Below are positions 1 to 7,782 of a stretch of 55,564 nucleotides of DNA, one piece after another; within the stretch, counting starts at the first letter, position 1, and each line of letters begins with the position of its first letter. The notes under the pieces were generated by a model. That model worked only from the letters and a program-made list of their open reading frames with translations, was not told the origin of the DNA and searched no databases. Both the position numbers and the translations under genes were made by a program. Source of the DNA: a bacterium (GTDB taxonomy: Bacteria; UBP6; UBA1177); contig JAEESW010000001.1 of assembly GCA_016290135.1 (NCBI GenBank), positions 1 through 55,564 on the forward strand, written 5' to 3'.

Positions 1-242
1 TTTTCAATTTCTGCCAGACACTCTTCTTTTGTCGGCAGAGTAAAATCAAAAGTTCCGTCTTCAGAAGGCGTTTCCATTTCACTGGTTCCGATTCCGTCGA
101 GGCAGAAGCACTCTTTCGTGAATGAATCGTCTAAAAGTTCATACATACATCTTCCGAGTTCTGACTGACAGTCAAGAGTTTCAGCAAAAAGTGTCATCGC
201 AAGCGCAAGCATTGCGATAAAAATCAAAAGTTTCTCATTCAT
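1..242 (-). CDS. Secreted small protein, 3' end outside window (partial)
   Basis: An open frame starts at 242 and runs off the left edge, so only about 80 residues are visible. It begins with a Sec signal peptide (MNEKLLIFIAMLALAM, then a likely cut after TLFA) and has no lipobox cysteine. The mature part has several cysteines (CQSELGRC, ECFCLDG) and is acidic. The start is fixed by a strong GGAGG site seven bases upstream, in the same 16-base leader used by the next two genes. It is last in a three-gene reverse-strand run and begins 13 bases after the stop of the lipoprotein at 256. I do not recognise the family. Confidence is high that it is coding and low for any function. Confidence 0.8.
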   Translation of the reverse strand, partial: MNEKLLIFIAMLALAMTLFAETLDCQSELGRCMYELLDDSFTKECFCLDGIGTSEMETPSEDGTFDFTLPTKEECLAEIE

Positions 243-255
243 GATCAGCCTCCAA
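240..255 (-). promoter_or_regulatory. Shared translation leader, copy 1 of 3
   Basis: The sequence TTGGAGGCTGATCATG, containing the Shine-Dalgarno site and the start codon, occurs identically at 240-255, 925-940 and 1769-1784, each time at the start of one of three consecutive exported-protein genes. This suggests the genes arose by local duplication or share one translational control signal. Confidence 0.75.
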
Positions 256-927
256 TTATTCTTCATCCTTGTCTGAAATTTCAATATCGGCATCTTCGCT
301 GGGGACAGGCTCCTCTTCGACGGCACTCGGATCAATAACTTCCATATAAACTCTTACCCCCTTTTCAATCTCAGTGCCGTCTTCAGCCTTTTCTGACCAG
401 ACGAAAGAAGCACTTGTTGAACCGTTCAGCTCAATAGTAGAAGAGAATTTTGCCAATCCGTCACTGCTCACGGAATTTATGTATTTCTCGCCGAATTCTT
501 GGAAAAACGCTTTTGGAAAATACCTGTCGTTTGTGGAAAAATATAAATCATAGCACGGAGCATCACATTTGGTATCAGGATCTACAGTGTAAATCTCACA
601 ACCTTCAAGCGTTGAAAATTTGAAAAAATCAGGAATAAAATCGGGGCATTCAACAGCTTTGTCCAGATTTTTCGAGTCTTTACAACTATCTTTATGAAAC
701 ACAAATTTTTTGTCCTGCCAACCATGAATAATGCTTTCAACCTGTTCTGAAGAATAATTGCTGTAACAACTGCTCCCGGCAATCTTTTCATAGCATATTT
801 CAGCAGACTCTTTTCTTGTCAACGAGTTTACACCATAAGAATGCGTGGTCGCACAGGAATCATTGCTTCCACAACCTAAAAACATAAAAACTGCTAAAAT
901 TACGGTAAAAAATAATTTCTTAGTCAT
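256..927 (-). CDS. Lipoprotein of unknown function
   Basis: A 223-residue predicted lipoprotein. The N-terminus MTKKLFFTVILAVFMFLGCG is a signal peptide with a lipobox ending at Cys19, so it should be lipidated and exported. The mature region has about ten cysteines, probably disulfide-bonded, and ends in a strongly acidic tail (about residues 200-223). Its start codon lies inside the last codons of the upstream gene (8-base overlap), so the two are probably translationally coupled. The first residues (MTKK) and the leader match the upstream gene, suggesting paralogous 5' ends. No catalytic motif is visible and I cannot assign a family. Confidence 0.85.
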   Translation of the reverse strand: MTKKLFFTVILAVFMFLGCGSNDSCATTHSYGVNSLTRKESAEICYEKIAGSSCYSNYSSEQVESIIHGWQDKKFVFHKDSCKDSKNLDKAVECPDFIPDFFKFSTLEGCEIYTVDPDTKCDAPCYDLYFSTNDRYFPKAFFQEFGEKYINSVSSDGLAKFSSTIELNGSTSASFVWSEKAEDGTEIEKGVRVYMEVIDPSAVEEEPVPSEDADIEISDKDEE

Positions 928-1771
928 GATCAGCCTCCAATGAAATTGTTAAAAATGTGCTGTTTGCATCATCTTTCGTCACAGCAGATAAAATAAATTC
1001 TCCTTCTTCATTCAAAACATAAGCTATGATTTTGTCTTCTTTTTTCCCTAACGCAGAATATATTTCTTCTTCCACCTGTTCTTCGGATTTGATTGCACTT
1101 CTTCTTATTTCCGATACAGAATAAGGAACATTAGAACGCAATTGATAAAATCCTTCGGCATCATATTCAATTTCTATGCTTGCAGAAAATATTAGAATTC
1201 CGTTAATCACAGGTCTGAAGACAAAAGTAACGGAACCTCTCGTTTGGTCGAGGGATTCTACATTTCCTTCGACCTCAAAATCCTCGTTTGTATCTCTTGC
1301 TATTTCATCACTTTTAAGTTGTAGTAAAGTAAGAGCTTCTGCCATATTTTTTGCTTCGTTGAATTTCTCATCAATCGTCCCTTCCAATTCTTGTTCACTT
1401 ACGAAAAAACTCATTTCTCTATTCATGACAACTTGGATGCTTTTGGCCCTTTTATGCAAGATAATACGAGCATCTTTGTGCATACCTTCGCCTTCCCCCT
1501 CTATTTTCACCCCAAAAAGCTGTTCCACGATATTGTTCGGCACAAAAGAATCATAAAAATAAGCGGTAAATTCTTCCGGATACTTTTGAGAGATTAAATC
1601 AGTCAGATCTTCGTCAGGAACGACTTCTGTGTCCGTCGGATCGGTATCAGCAACAACTTCTGTGTCGCCAGTGTCGGGTTTAACAGATTCTTTTTTGTTG
1701 TTTCCACAACCTGTAAGCATGAAAACAAGTGCAACAACTGAAACAAGTGTCAGAAATGATTTCTTAGTCAT
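920..1771 (-). CDS. Lipoprotein of unknown function
   Basis: A 283-residue predicted lipoprotein starting MTKKSFLTLVSVV with lipobox MLTGC. A Thr/Asp/Glu-rich linker follows (about residues 25-60), then a mixed alpha/beta domain with no cysteines that I do not recognise. A longer frame exists from 1798, but the start at 1771 is preferred: it gives a proper signal peptide, and GGAGG sits seven bases upstream in the shared leader. The stop overlaps the start of the lipoprotein at 927. A sigma-70-like promoter lies upstream at 1847-1874, making this the first gene of the three-gene unit. Confidence 0.85.
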   Translation of the reverse strand: MTKKSFLTLVSVVALVFMLTGCGNNKKESVKPDTGDTEVVADTDPTDTEVVPDEDLTDLISQKYPEEFTAYFYDSFVPNNIVEQLFGVKIEGEGEGMHKDARIILHKRAKSIQVVMNREMSFFVSEQELEGTIDEKFNEAKNMAEALTLLQLKSDEIARDTNEDFEVEGNVESLDQTRGSVTFVFRPVINGILIFSASIEIEYDAEGFYQLRSNVPYSVSEIRRSAIKSEEQVEEEIYSALGKKEDKIIAYVLNEEGEFILSAVTKDDANSTFLTISLEADHD

Positions 1772-1846
1772 GATCAGCCTCCAAAATATGGTTAACAAAT
1801 GACAGAACTAAAAATTCAAGAATATCAGGGAACTTTCGAGATTTTA

Positions 1847-1874
1847 ATCATAATACTTTTTATAAATTTTGCAA
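1847..1874 (-). promoter_or_regulatory. Predicted promoter of the three-gene exported-protein unit
   Basis: On the reverse strand, TTGCAA (1869-1874) and TATGAT (1847-1852) are separated by 16 bases, a good sigma-70-type arrangement about 75 bases upstream of the first start codon. Prediction only. Confidence 0.5.
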
Positions 1875-1940
1875 CACATTTTTTACGAGTTTCGTATTAG
1901 CATGGAAGGAGTGTGCTCGAGATTGAAGTCTTTCAGATTT

Positions 1941-2047
1941 TTATTTTATCTCGAAGTAAGCAGTATGGTTTTTGCCTTCGTAGTTGATCTCGATCCCTTT
2001 GAGAGATCCGATCTCTTCTGCGGTAATATTCAGGCGCGGAACATGCC
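1941..2047 (-). pseudogene. Out-of-frame C-terminal coding remnant below the DUF1566 gene
   Basis: Directly after the stop of the DUF1566 lipoprotein, a different reverse frame is open from 2084 to a TAA at 1941 (47 codons). The part beyond the stop reads like a real protein end: LNITAEEIGSLKG, then INYEGKNHTAYFEIK, with codon choice like the neighbours (GAG ATC, AAC TAC GAA GGC). It has no start or ribosome-binding site of its own. It looks like the tail of a protein that lost its frame by an indel, or the 3' end of a gene replaced by recombination. The family is unknown. Confidence 0.45.
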
Positions 2048-3409
2048 TTATTCCGCATCCCTTACACAGCGGACAAAAAATCTGTTACCTTTAGTCAGGC
2101 CGAGCACCGATCCGTGGGAGAACAGTATACACCATGCCAGATCCGTGTTGTTTGCCTGACTGGAAGAAGAAGACCACAAATATTCTATATCACCCAATTT
2201 ACTGTAAATACCGGTCGTCTCAAAAGTGCATGAGTTGCATGAGCTTTCAGTCCAGCAGTCCGCATAAGCCAGACAGTTGGCGCTGCTGTCTTCGCGGACA
2301 AGGCAGGGATCGTTTCCGGCAGGCGGCATCTGTGTAGCCTGGCAGTTTTGAATGAGTGTCCTGAGTTCGCTGATCGTCGGCAGACGCCATCCGCTGCTGA
2401 ACCCTCCGTAGCTCGATGTATTCAAGCCTTCGCAGTAATCAGCCGGCGGATAGATCACATTTTCGGGATCAGTCTTGTCTTCCCACTTCATCTTTTCTGA
2501 CTTTTCCGACCAGATGTAGCCGGTAGCCGAATCTTTGCACAGGATCGAACTCGTCTCCTTACTGCATTCAGAAATCGTTCCGCCGTCATATTCTTCGTTC
2601 ACGACGCAGCGGACATAAGCCTTTGCCGCGGGATCTTCCGCGGTCACGCGTGCCTGATGGAAGTCTATGCTCCACATACTGCTGTCCTCGACGCGGAGCG
2701 ATGACGACCAGAACCAGTTTTCAGTATCGCCGAAAATGCTGTATATACCTTCATCAAACGCATCGTCAGAGCAGTAACATTTTGAAGACCAGTAATTCTG
2801 CGAAAGTTTGCCGTTTTTCCTGCCGATCTGGCATTCGCCGCCAGTCTTTGTGTTTTCGCAGCCTTTGACCAGAGTCCTGATCTCATCGATATCCGGCAGC
2901 TTCCAGCTGAGGCCGCCTTCAGTGTTGTTTTCGCAGTATTCCGCAGCATTGATCCCTTTAATGCTGCCGTTGGATTTTGATGACCAGATATAGCCGGTCG
3001 CCGCATCCTTGCACGGGAAAACACTTGAGGCGCCTTTGCATTCAGGAAGAGCGGGAGCCGTGTCGGCATCTTCGTCCGGTGCCGGATCAGTATCGGAATC
3101 ATCAGCCGTATCGCCGCCGTCGGGAGCAGGATCGGCATCGTCGCCGGGAGCCGTGTCGTTTTTGTCTTCATCCGATGCCGGATCACTCGTGTCGGGAGCC
3201 GTGTCGCTCTCGTCGTCTGATGCCGGATCGCTCGTGTCGGGAGTCGTGTCGCTGTCGTCTGATGATGGAGCACTGTCAGTCGGATCATCATCGTTCACGG
3301 TTTCGCCGGGATCAGTTTTGTCGTCGTTTTTGGTTTCGCTTTTTGAGCTTCCGCAACCCGCAAAGACAAAAAGTGAAAGAACAACAAATATCAAACAGAA
3401 TTTTTTCAT
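2048..3409 (-). CDS. Lipoprotein with two DUF1566 (Lcl C-terminal-like) domains
   Basis: A 453-residue lipoprotein. The signal peptide MKKFCLIFVVLSLFVFAGC has its lipobox cysteine at residue 19. Residues 22-122 are a low-complexity Asp/Thr/Pro/Ser linker. Two DUF1566 domains follow (about 123-270 and 280-453). Each contains a CKD-ATGYIWS opening, a WRLP/WKLP-(D/T)I(D/S)E(L/I)RTL core, LWSSS/FWSSS and a final VRCV. The family is common on deltaproteobacterial and Fibrobacter-type cell surfaces; its molecular role is unknown. The start is supported by GAGGTGAG nine bases upstream. A single-gene promoter is likely at 3452-3479. The frame after the stop holds a coding remnant, so the original C-terminus may have been longer. 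Confidence 0.9.
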   Translation of the reverse strand: MKKFCLIFVVLSLFVFAGCGSSKSETKNDDKTDPGETVNDDDPTDSAPSSDDSDTTPDTSDPASDDESDTAPDTSDPASDEDKNDTAPGDDADPAPDGGDTADDSDTDPAPDEDADTAPALPECKGASSVFPCKDAATGYIWSSKSNGSIKGINAAEYCENNTEGGLSWKLPDIDEIRTLVKGCENTKTGGECQIGRKNGKLSQNYWSSKCYCSDDAFDEGIYSIFGDTENWFWSSSLRVEDSSMWSIDFHQARVTAEDPAAKAYVRCVVNEEYDGGTISECSKETSSILCKDSATGYIWSEKSEKMKWEDKTDPENVIYPPADYCEGLNTSSYGGFSSGWRLPTISELRTLIQNCQATQMPPAGNDPCLVREDSSANCLAYADCWTESSCNSCTFETTGIYSKLGDIEYLWSSSSSQANNTDLAWCILFSHGSVLGLTKGNRFFVRCVRDAE

Positions 3410-3451
3410 GATCTCACCTCAAAAAACAACAAACCTGCAAAAAATCAACGA

Positions 3452-3479
3452 ATTTTAGGGATCCTCCGGAAAATGGCAA
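3452..3479 (-). promoter_or_regulatory. Predicted promoter of the DUF1566 lipoprotein
   Basis: Reverse strand: TTGCCA (3474-3479), a 16-base spacer and TAAAAT (3452-3457), about 40 bases upstream of the start codon. Prediction from consensus only. Confidence 0.5.
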
Positions 3480-3578
3480 CTTTTTACCTTTTCTCTCCCC
3501 TGCAAGCCTGCAGTGCGGCGATTTTGGAAGTCAATGCACCGTAATCATTAAAAAATTCTCAAAAATCACACTTTTTTC

Positions 3579-3606
3579 TTGACTTTAGAGTTTAGTCGCG
3601 TAATAT
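3579..3606 (+). promoter_or_regulatory. Predicted promoter of rplM-rpsI
   Basis: TTGACT (3579-3584), 16 bases, TAATAT (3601-3606), about 40 bases before the rplM start. This is a strong sigma-70-like pair, as expected for ribosomal protein genes. Confidence 0.7.
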
Positions 3607-3645
3607 ACTGTCGCTTTTTTGGTAACTGACATGAGGAAGAGTGTC

Positions 3646-4104
3646 ATGGAATTGACAAAATACAAAAGAAAAGAAGACGTTAAAAGAGAATGGTTCGAGA
3701 TCGACGCAACGGGCGTCAGACTCGGAAGACTTGCAACAGCCGTTGCAAACATCCTTCGCGGAAAAACAAAAGCTGACTACACGCCGAGCGTTGACTGCGG
3801 TGACTATGTAGTTATCACGAATGCCGAGAAGATCGACCTTACCGGCAGCAAATTTACTGAAAAGAATTATTACCATTATTCAGGTTATCAGAGCGGTATG
3901 AAATCGCTTACGGCAGCTGAAATGATCCAGAAACATCCCGATTACCTCATTCTTCACGCGGTAAAAGGAATGATGCCGAAGAACAAACTTGCTAACCAGA
4001 TCATGACCAAGCTCAAGATCTTCGCAGGAAACGAACATGCCCACACAGCTCAGCAGCCGACCAAGCTCAGAGTTGACGTAACCGGAAAAGTGGAAAAAAT
4101 TTAA
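3646..4104 (+). CDS. rplM: 50S ribosomal protein L13
   Basis: Ribosomal protein L13, 152 residues, an early-assembly protein of the large subunit that binds 23S rRNA. It is recognised from WFEIDATGVRLGRLAT near the N-terminus, VDCGDYVVITNAEKI and the central HAVKGMMPKNKL stretch. An upstream TTG at 3619 is also open, but the ATG at 3646 with AGGAAGAG just upstream matches the usual L13 N-terminus better. It is followed 17 bases later by rpsI, the conserved L13-S9 pair, and is driven by the promoter at 3579-3606. Confidence 0.97.
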   Translation: MELTKYKRKEDVKREWFEIDATGVRLGRLATAVANILRGKTKADYTPSVDCGDYVVITNAEKIDLTGSKFTEKNYYHYSGYQSGMKSLTAAEMIQKHPDYLILHAVKGMMPKNKLANQIMTKLKIFAGNEHAHTAQQPTKLRVDVTGKVEKI

Positions 4105-4121
4105 CTATTTGGAGATAAAGT

Positions 4122-4508
4122 ATGGAACAGTGGTACGCTACCGGCAAAAGAAAAACAGCAGTCGCAAGAGTTTTTTTGAGACCGGGAAAAGGTGAAATCG
4201 TTGTCAACGGCAAAAACACCAAAGATTATTTCTACACTGACAGCAACATTATTAAGATCGATGCTCCTCTCGCTATCACCAAGACGCAGGGCAAATTCGA
4301 CATCCTCGTCACGGTTTGCGGCGGCGGGATCTGCGCTCAGGCAGAAGCAGTAAGACACGGCATTTCAAAAGCTCTCGTTGAATACGATCCGGAAATGAGA
4401 CCAGCTCTTAAAAAGGAAGGATTCCTGAGAAGAGATGCAAGAATGAAAGAGAGAAAGAAATACGGTCTTCGTTCCGCAAGAGCAAGATACCAGTTCTCGA
4501 AGAGATAA
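4122..4508 (+). CDS. rpsI: 30S ribosomal protein S9
   Basis: Ribosomal protein S9, 128 residues, a normal length. The family motifs are clear: YATGKRKTAVARVFL at the N-terminus, GGGICAQAEAVRHGISKAL in the centre and the basic tail ending YQFSKR, whose last residues reach the ribosomal P site in known structures. It is co-transcribed with rplM (17-base gap, GGAGA ribosome-binding site) and followed by a good intrinsic terminator. Confidence 0.97.
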   Translation: MEQWYATGKRKTAVARVFLRPGKGEIVVNGKNTKDYFYTDSNIIKIDAPLAITKTQGKFDILVTVCGGGICAQAEAVRHGISKALVEYDPEMRPALKKEGFLRRDARMKERKKYGLRSARARYQFSKR

Positions 4509-4536
4509 TTTTTATATACGGTTTCTCGATTTTACG

Positions 4537-4565
4537 CCCCCTCTCCTCAAAAGAGGGGGTTTTTG
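4537..4565 (+). terminator. Intrinsic terminator after rpsI
   Basis: CCCCCTCT (4537-4544) pairs perfectly with AGAGGGGG (4552-4559) around a 7-base loop and is followed by a T run (4560-4564). It separates the ribosomal protein unit from metK, whose ribosome-binding site begins only about 10 bases later, so readthrough could still feed metK. Confidence 0.85.
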
Positions 4566-4583
4566 TGTTTTTTGGAGGTATTT

Positions 4584-5741
4584 ATGTCAAGGCCTTATCT
4601 TTTCACATCTGAGTCAGTTACGGAAGGACATCCGGACAAAGTCGCCGATCAGGTTTCGGATGCCATTCTTGATGCAATTTTAGAGCGCGACAGACTTGCA
4701 AGAGTCGCATGCGAGACATTTGTCACGACAGGACTCGTCGTTGTAGGCGGCGAAATCACGACAGACACCTATGTTGATATTCCCGAAATAGTCCGCAACA
4801 CGATCATGGAGATCGGCTATCAGGATACGAGGACCTGCGGCTTTGACGGCCACACATGCGGCGTCCTTTCGACTATCGACAAGCAGTCTCCCGACATCGC
4901 CCAGGGCGTCAACGCAGGCGAAGGACTTTTCAAAGAGCAGGGAGCAGGCGACCAGGGGCTCATGTTCGGCTACGCGACAGACGAAAACGAAGATTTCATG
5001 CCGACTCCGATCAATCTTGCCCACCAGCTTGCATTCAGACTCGCTGCCGTCAGAAAGAGCGGTGAAGCCCCCTTTGTTCTTCCCGACGGAAAAACTCAGG
5101 TCTCCGTCCGTTATGAAAACGACACTCCGGTAGCGGTAGATAAAATCGTCGTAAGCACTCAGCACAAAGAGGAAGCAGCCTACGACACCATCAGGGAAAC
5201 TATTATAAATACGGTCATCAAACCTGTGATCCCGGCTCATCTTCTGCACGACAAGACCGAGATATTCGTAAATCCGACCGGCAAATTCGTTCTCGGTGGT
5301 CCCGTTGCGGACACAGGGCTCACCGGCAGGAAGATCATCGTTGACACTTACGGCGGAATGGGGCGTCACGGCGGCGGCGCGTTCTCCGGCAAAGATCCTT
5401 CGAAAGTTGACAGATCGGCATCGTATATGGCCCGCTACATCGCGAAAAACGTCGTTGCAGCAGGACTCGCAAAAAGGTGCGAAGTCCAGCTTGCATACGC
5501 TATCGGAGTCGCCGAGCCTGTATCGGTCTATCTCAACACTTTCGGAACAGCTGCGGTCAAAGAATGCGACATCGAACAGGCTGTAAAAAAATGTTTCGAT
5601 ATGCGTCCGGCAGCGATAATCGAGCAGCTTGACCTGCTTAGACCGATATACAAACAGACAGCGGCTTACGGTCATTTCGGCAGGAACTGCTTCAGCTGGG
5701 AAAAGACCGACAGAACGGAAGAGCTCAAATCGCTGATATGA
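4584..5741 (+). CDS. metK: S-adenosylmethionine synthase
   Basis: Methionine adenosyltransferase makes S-adenosylmethionine from methionine and ATP in the cytoplasm. At 385 residues it matches the family length. Motifs are the N-terminal [29 protein letters not shown] (ATP site), [21 protein letters not shown] and [16 protein letters not shown] (phosphate loop). The ATG at 4584 is chosen over the upstream TTG at 4563 because TTTGGAGG lies seven bases before it and the N-terminus then matches the family. The 75-base leader contains the rpsI terminator and no SAM riboswitch that I can recognise. Confidence 0.97.
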   Translation: MSRPYLFTSESVTEGHPDKVADQVSDAILDAILERDRLARVACETFVTTGLVVVGGEITTDTYVDIPEIVRNTIMEIGYQDTRTCGFDGHTCGVLSTIDKQSPDIAQGVNAGEGLFKEQGAGDQGLMFGYATDENEDFMPTPINLAHQLAFRLAAVRKSGEAPFVLPDGKTQVSVRYENDTPVAVDKIVVSTQHKEEAAYDTIRETIINTVIKPVIPAHLLHDKTEIFVNPTGKFVLGGPVADTGLTGRKIIVDTYGGMGRHGGGAFSGKDPSKVDRSASYMARYIAKNVVAAGLAKRCEVQLAYAIGVAEPVSVYLNTFGTAAVKECDIEQAVKKCFDMRPAAIIEQLDLLRPIYKQTAAYGHFGRNCFSWEKTDRTEELKSLI

Positions 5742-5762
5742 CCCGCATAACGGCGATTTTTA

Positions 5763-5790
5763 TTGACAATTTGTAAAAATTGAGTTTAAT
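5763..5790 (+). promoter_or_regulatory. Predicted promoter of the PxxKW-like gene
   Basis: TTGACA (5763-5768), 16 bases, TTTAAT (5785-5790), about 43 bases upstream of the start codon. Confidence 0.6.
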
Positions 5791-5832
5791 AGCGCGGTTT
5801 TTTGGTTTTAACCATTTTCGGAGGGTAAAAAA

Positions 5833-6075
5833 ATGGCTAACAAAGATTTCGACAAAATAGTAAAACTTCCGGTTGACGAACGTTGCGAAGGTTGCGACAA
5901 AGTTGAGACGACAGAGGCGGGCAGCTTCTGCAAAAAATATGCAGATCCTTCATTTCATTGGGAAAACGACCAGATATGCTCTTTCGCATCCCATGTAAAA
6001 AGAGAAGTTAAAGTCGTCACGAAGAAGCTCAATCCTCTTAAGGCTTCGAAAAGAGCTTCCGGTAAAAAGAAATAA
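5833..6075 (+). CDS. PxxKW-family-like cysteine-rich small protein
   Basis: An 80-residue cytoplasmic protein resembling the PxxKW cysteine-rich family of deltaproteobacteria, as I recall that family. The pattern is CEGCDK, then FCKKY, then a PSFHW box in place of P-x-x-K-W, then ICSFASHVK, and a basic C-terminus NPLKASKRASGKKK. The four cysteines are spaced like a metal-binding site. It has a strong GGAGGG ribosome-binding site and its own promoter. Its function is unknown. The conserved basic NPLKASKR end suggests nucleic-acid or ribosome contact, but that is only a guess. Confidence 0.75.
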   Translation: MANKDFDKIVKLPVDERCEGCDKVETTEAGSFCKKYADPSFHWENDQICSFASHVKREVKVVTKKLNPLKASKRASGKKK

Positions 6076-6086
6076 GTTTCTGAATT

Positions 6087-7682
6087 TTGGAACACTTTTA
6101 CTTTATCCGGTTCCCCGAACAGATTTTCAATCTTCGTCAGAATATTCCTGAAGGTATTCCTGTCCTTCCGTTTTTTGACGATTTCGAGACTTTCAACAGG
6201 ATCCTTGCATCGCTCAAGCGCAAAAAATCACCTGTTGCCGTATTTTACGGGAAAGACTCATATCCGTTCGATGCTTTTCTGCAGAACCGTGATCTCTTCG
6301 ACTATATCTTTTTGACCAGATCTTCGGACGTCAGGCCTTTGCGTGAGGCGGGATTCGCAGGAAAGATCGCGCTGTTTTCAAACTTCAGGATGATCTCGTT
6401 TCCCGATTTTTTCAAAGACTTCGCTGTAAATCCGGTCGTCAGCGGGAAGGCCGATTTCAAACTCGCGCAGGAAAACGCTCTGGAACCGGTCTATTTTGTT
6501 TCCGACAAGGCATGTATCGCCGAATTCGGGCTCTGCCTTTCGAGAAAGAGCGAGCCTCAGTTCTGCTTCAACTGCGACAACCGCTGCCGCGAAAAAAGCA
6601 CTGCGAAACCGGGACTTGACTTTCCTGTTTCGATGAGGCCGGATCTCGACGCTCCGCACGACGCCCCCTTCCTTCTTTTTTCGGAAAAGACTTTCTTTCC
6701 TGAAGTAAAAAAAGCGGTCTGCGCAAAGGAAAAGATTCTCGAAAAATCGTGGAACTACCGCTATCCCGTGGGGGTGGAGATACTCAAGCCGGGAAAAACG
6801 AAGGACTGCAGGACATACTCTTTCCTTCTTGACAAGAATTCTTCCATGATGTTCGACAAGGACCTTCTCGGGTTTTACGGCTATACGGGGGCTTTCTACA
6901 AAGGAAAGTGGATCGAAACGACGAATGTCAGAAAAGTCAGCGACACACGGCTCTGCGCCGATATCACGGGAAATTACAGATCCGTCCTGATGATCTGCCG
7001 CTATACCGAGGAGGAAAAGGATTTCCTTAAAAAGGCGCGGCACTATCTCTACACGCTGCCGCTTTCGGAGATCCTTCCGGCGCCGGAAAAGACAGAAGAG
7101 CAGCCGGAAAAGAAGAAAACTTTCAGAAAATACTCGGAACGCGCGAAGATCACTCTGATCTCGGACGACATCAAAAAATTTGCAGCTTTCAAGAGCAGGC
7201 ATGTCGAGCGGCGCGTTTTCATCTACAACCGCAATATCCCGAGAAGTTTTTCCGACTATATCTACATTGCCGGAAATCTGGTGGAAAAGGATTTCGATGA
7301 CATCGCATCGGCTGAAAAACTGAAGGGTATCGTTGTTTCCGACACCATTTTGAAAGAAGTTCTCGAAAAGAAATTCCCGAAACTGGAGATCCTTCTTCAT
7401 CCTTTTGCATACAGCGATCCCGAAGAGGCTCCGTCTTATCTTTCGGCTTCGACTCCGGTATTCGTTTCACGCTTCAGATCTGAAAACAGAAGCAAATACG
7501 CGTGGACCGACATAAACATTTTCCTCAAGAACCATATCGGCTACTCCGAATTCATCTCCCACAAAAAAATGATCCGCAACGGCGGAAAGAGGGAGCTCTG
7601 GGTGAACATCGCCGACATTTCCGACGAGGCTGTGAGATTCTTGAAATCGCAGGCGGAACTGATGCTCACCGGAATGCACTGA
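6087..7682 (+). CDS. Unrecognised 531-residue cytoplasmic protein
   Basis: A 531-residue soluble protein with no signal peptide or membrane segment. The frame has a stop two codons before the TTG at 6087, so that TTG is the only upstream start option. No clear ribosome-binding site is seen, and translation may be coupled to the gene ending 11 bases earlier. A cysteine cluster at about residues 145-168 (AEFGLCLSR, CFNCDNRC) could bind a metal or an Fe-S cluster and faintly recalls U32-type peptidases. The N-terminal 110 residues and the region from about 350 have similar strand/helix patterns, suggesting two related halves. No confident family assignment is possible. A gene-poor AT-rich stretch follows. 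Confidence 0.8.
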   Translation: MEHFYFIRFPEQIFNLRQNIPEGIPVLPFFDDFETFNRILASLKRKKSPVAVFYGKDSYPFDAFLQNRDLFDYIFLTRSSDVRPLREAGFAGKIALFSNFRMISFPDFFKDFAVNPVVSGKADFKLAQENALEPVYFVSDKACIAEFGLCLSRKSEPQFCFNCDNRCREKSTAKPGLDFPVSMRPDLDAPHDAPFLLFSEKTFFPEVKKAVCAKEKILEKSWNYRYPVGVEILKPGKTKDCRTYSFLLDKNSSMMFDKDLLGFYGYTGAFYKGKWIETTNVRKVSDTRLCADITGNYRSVLMICRYTEEEKDFLKKARHYLYTLPLSEILPAPEKTEEQPEKKKTFRKYSERAKITLISDDIKKFAAFKSRHVERRVFIYNRNIPRSFSDYIYIAGNLVEKDFDDIASAEKLKGIVVSDTILKEVLEKKFPKLEILLHPFAYSDPEEAPSYLSASTPVFVSRFRSENRSKYAWTDINIFLKNHIGYSEFISHKKMIRNGGKRELWVNIADISDEAVRFLKSQAELMLTGMH

Positions 7683-7707
7683 TCCGCAAGGTTTTTTCCG
7701 TTTAAAC

Positions 7708-7735
7708 TTGTTTTTATTATATATATCTCTATAAT
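7708..7735 (+). promoter_or_regulatory. Predicted promoter of the cyclase/ATPase/TPR gene
   Basis: TTGTTT (7708-7713), 16 bases of AT-rich spacer, TATAAT (7730-7735), 47 bases before the start at 7783. Confidence 0.55.
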
Positions 7736-7782
7736 TTCGCGTTTAAATTTGTTCCATCCTTCTAAATTTGTGGCAGGTAAAA

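Noticed and set aside
4509-4583. SAM riboswitch before metK
   Set aside because: The 75-base gap holds only the rpsI terminator and a ribosome-binding site; no paired stems like known SAM switches.
4680-5675. 331-codon antisense frame in metK
   Set aside because: It mirrors metK in antisense and has no ribosome-binding site or recognisable motif.
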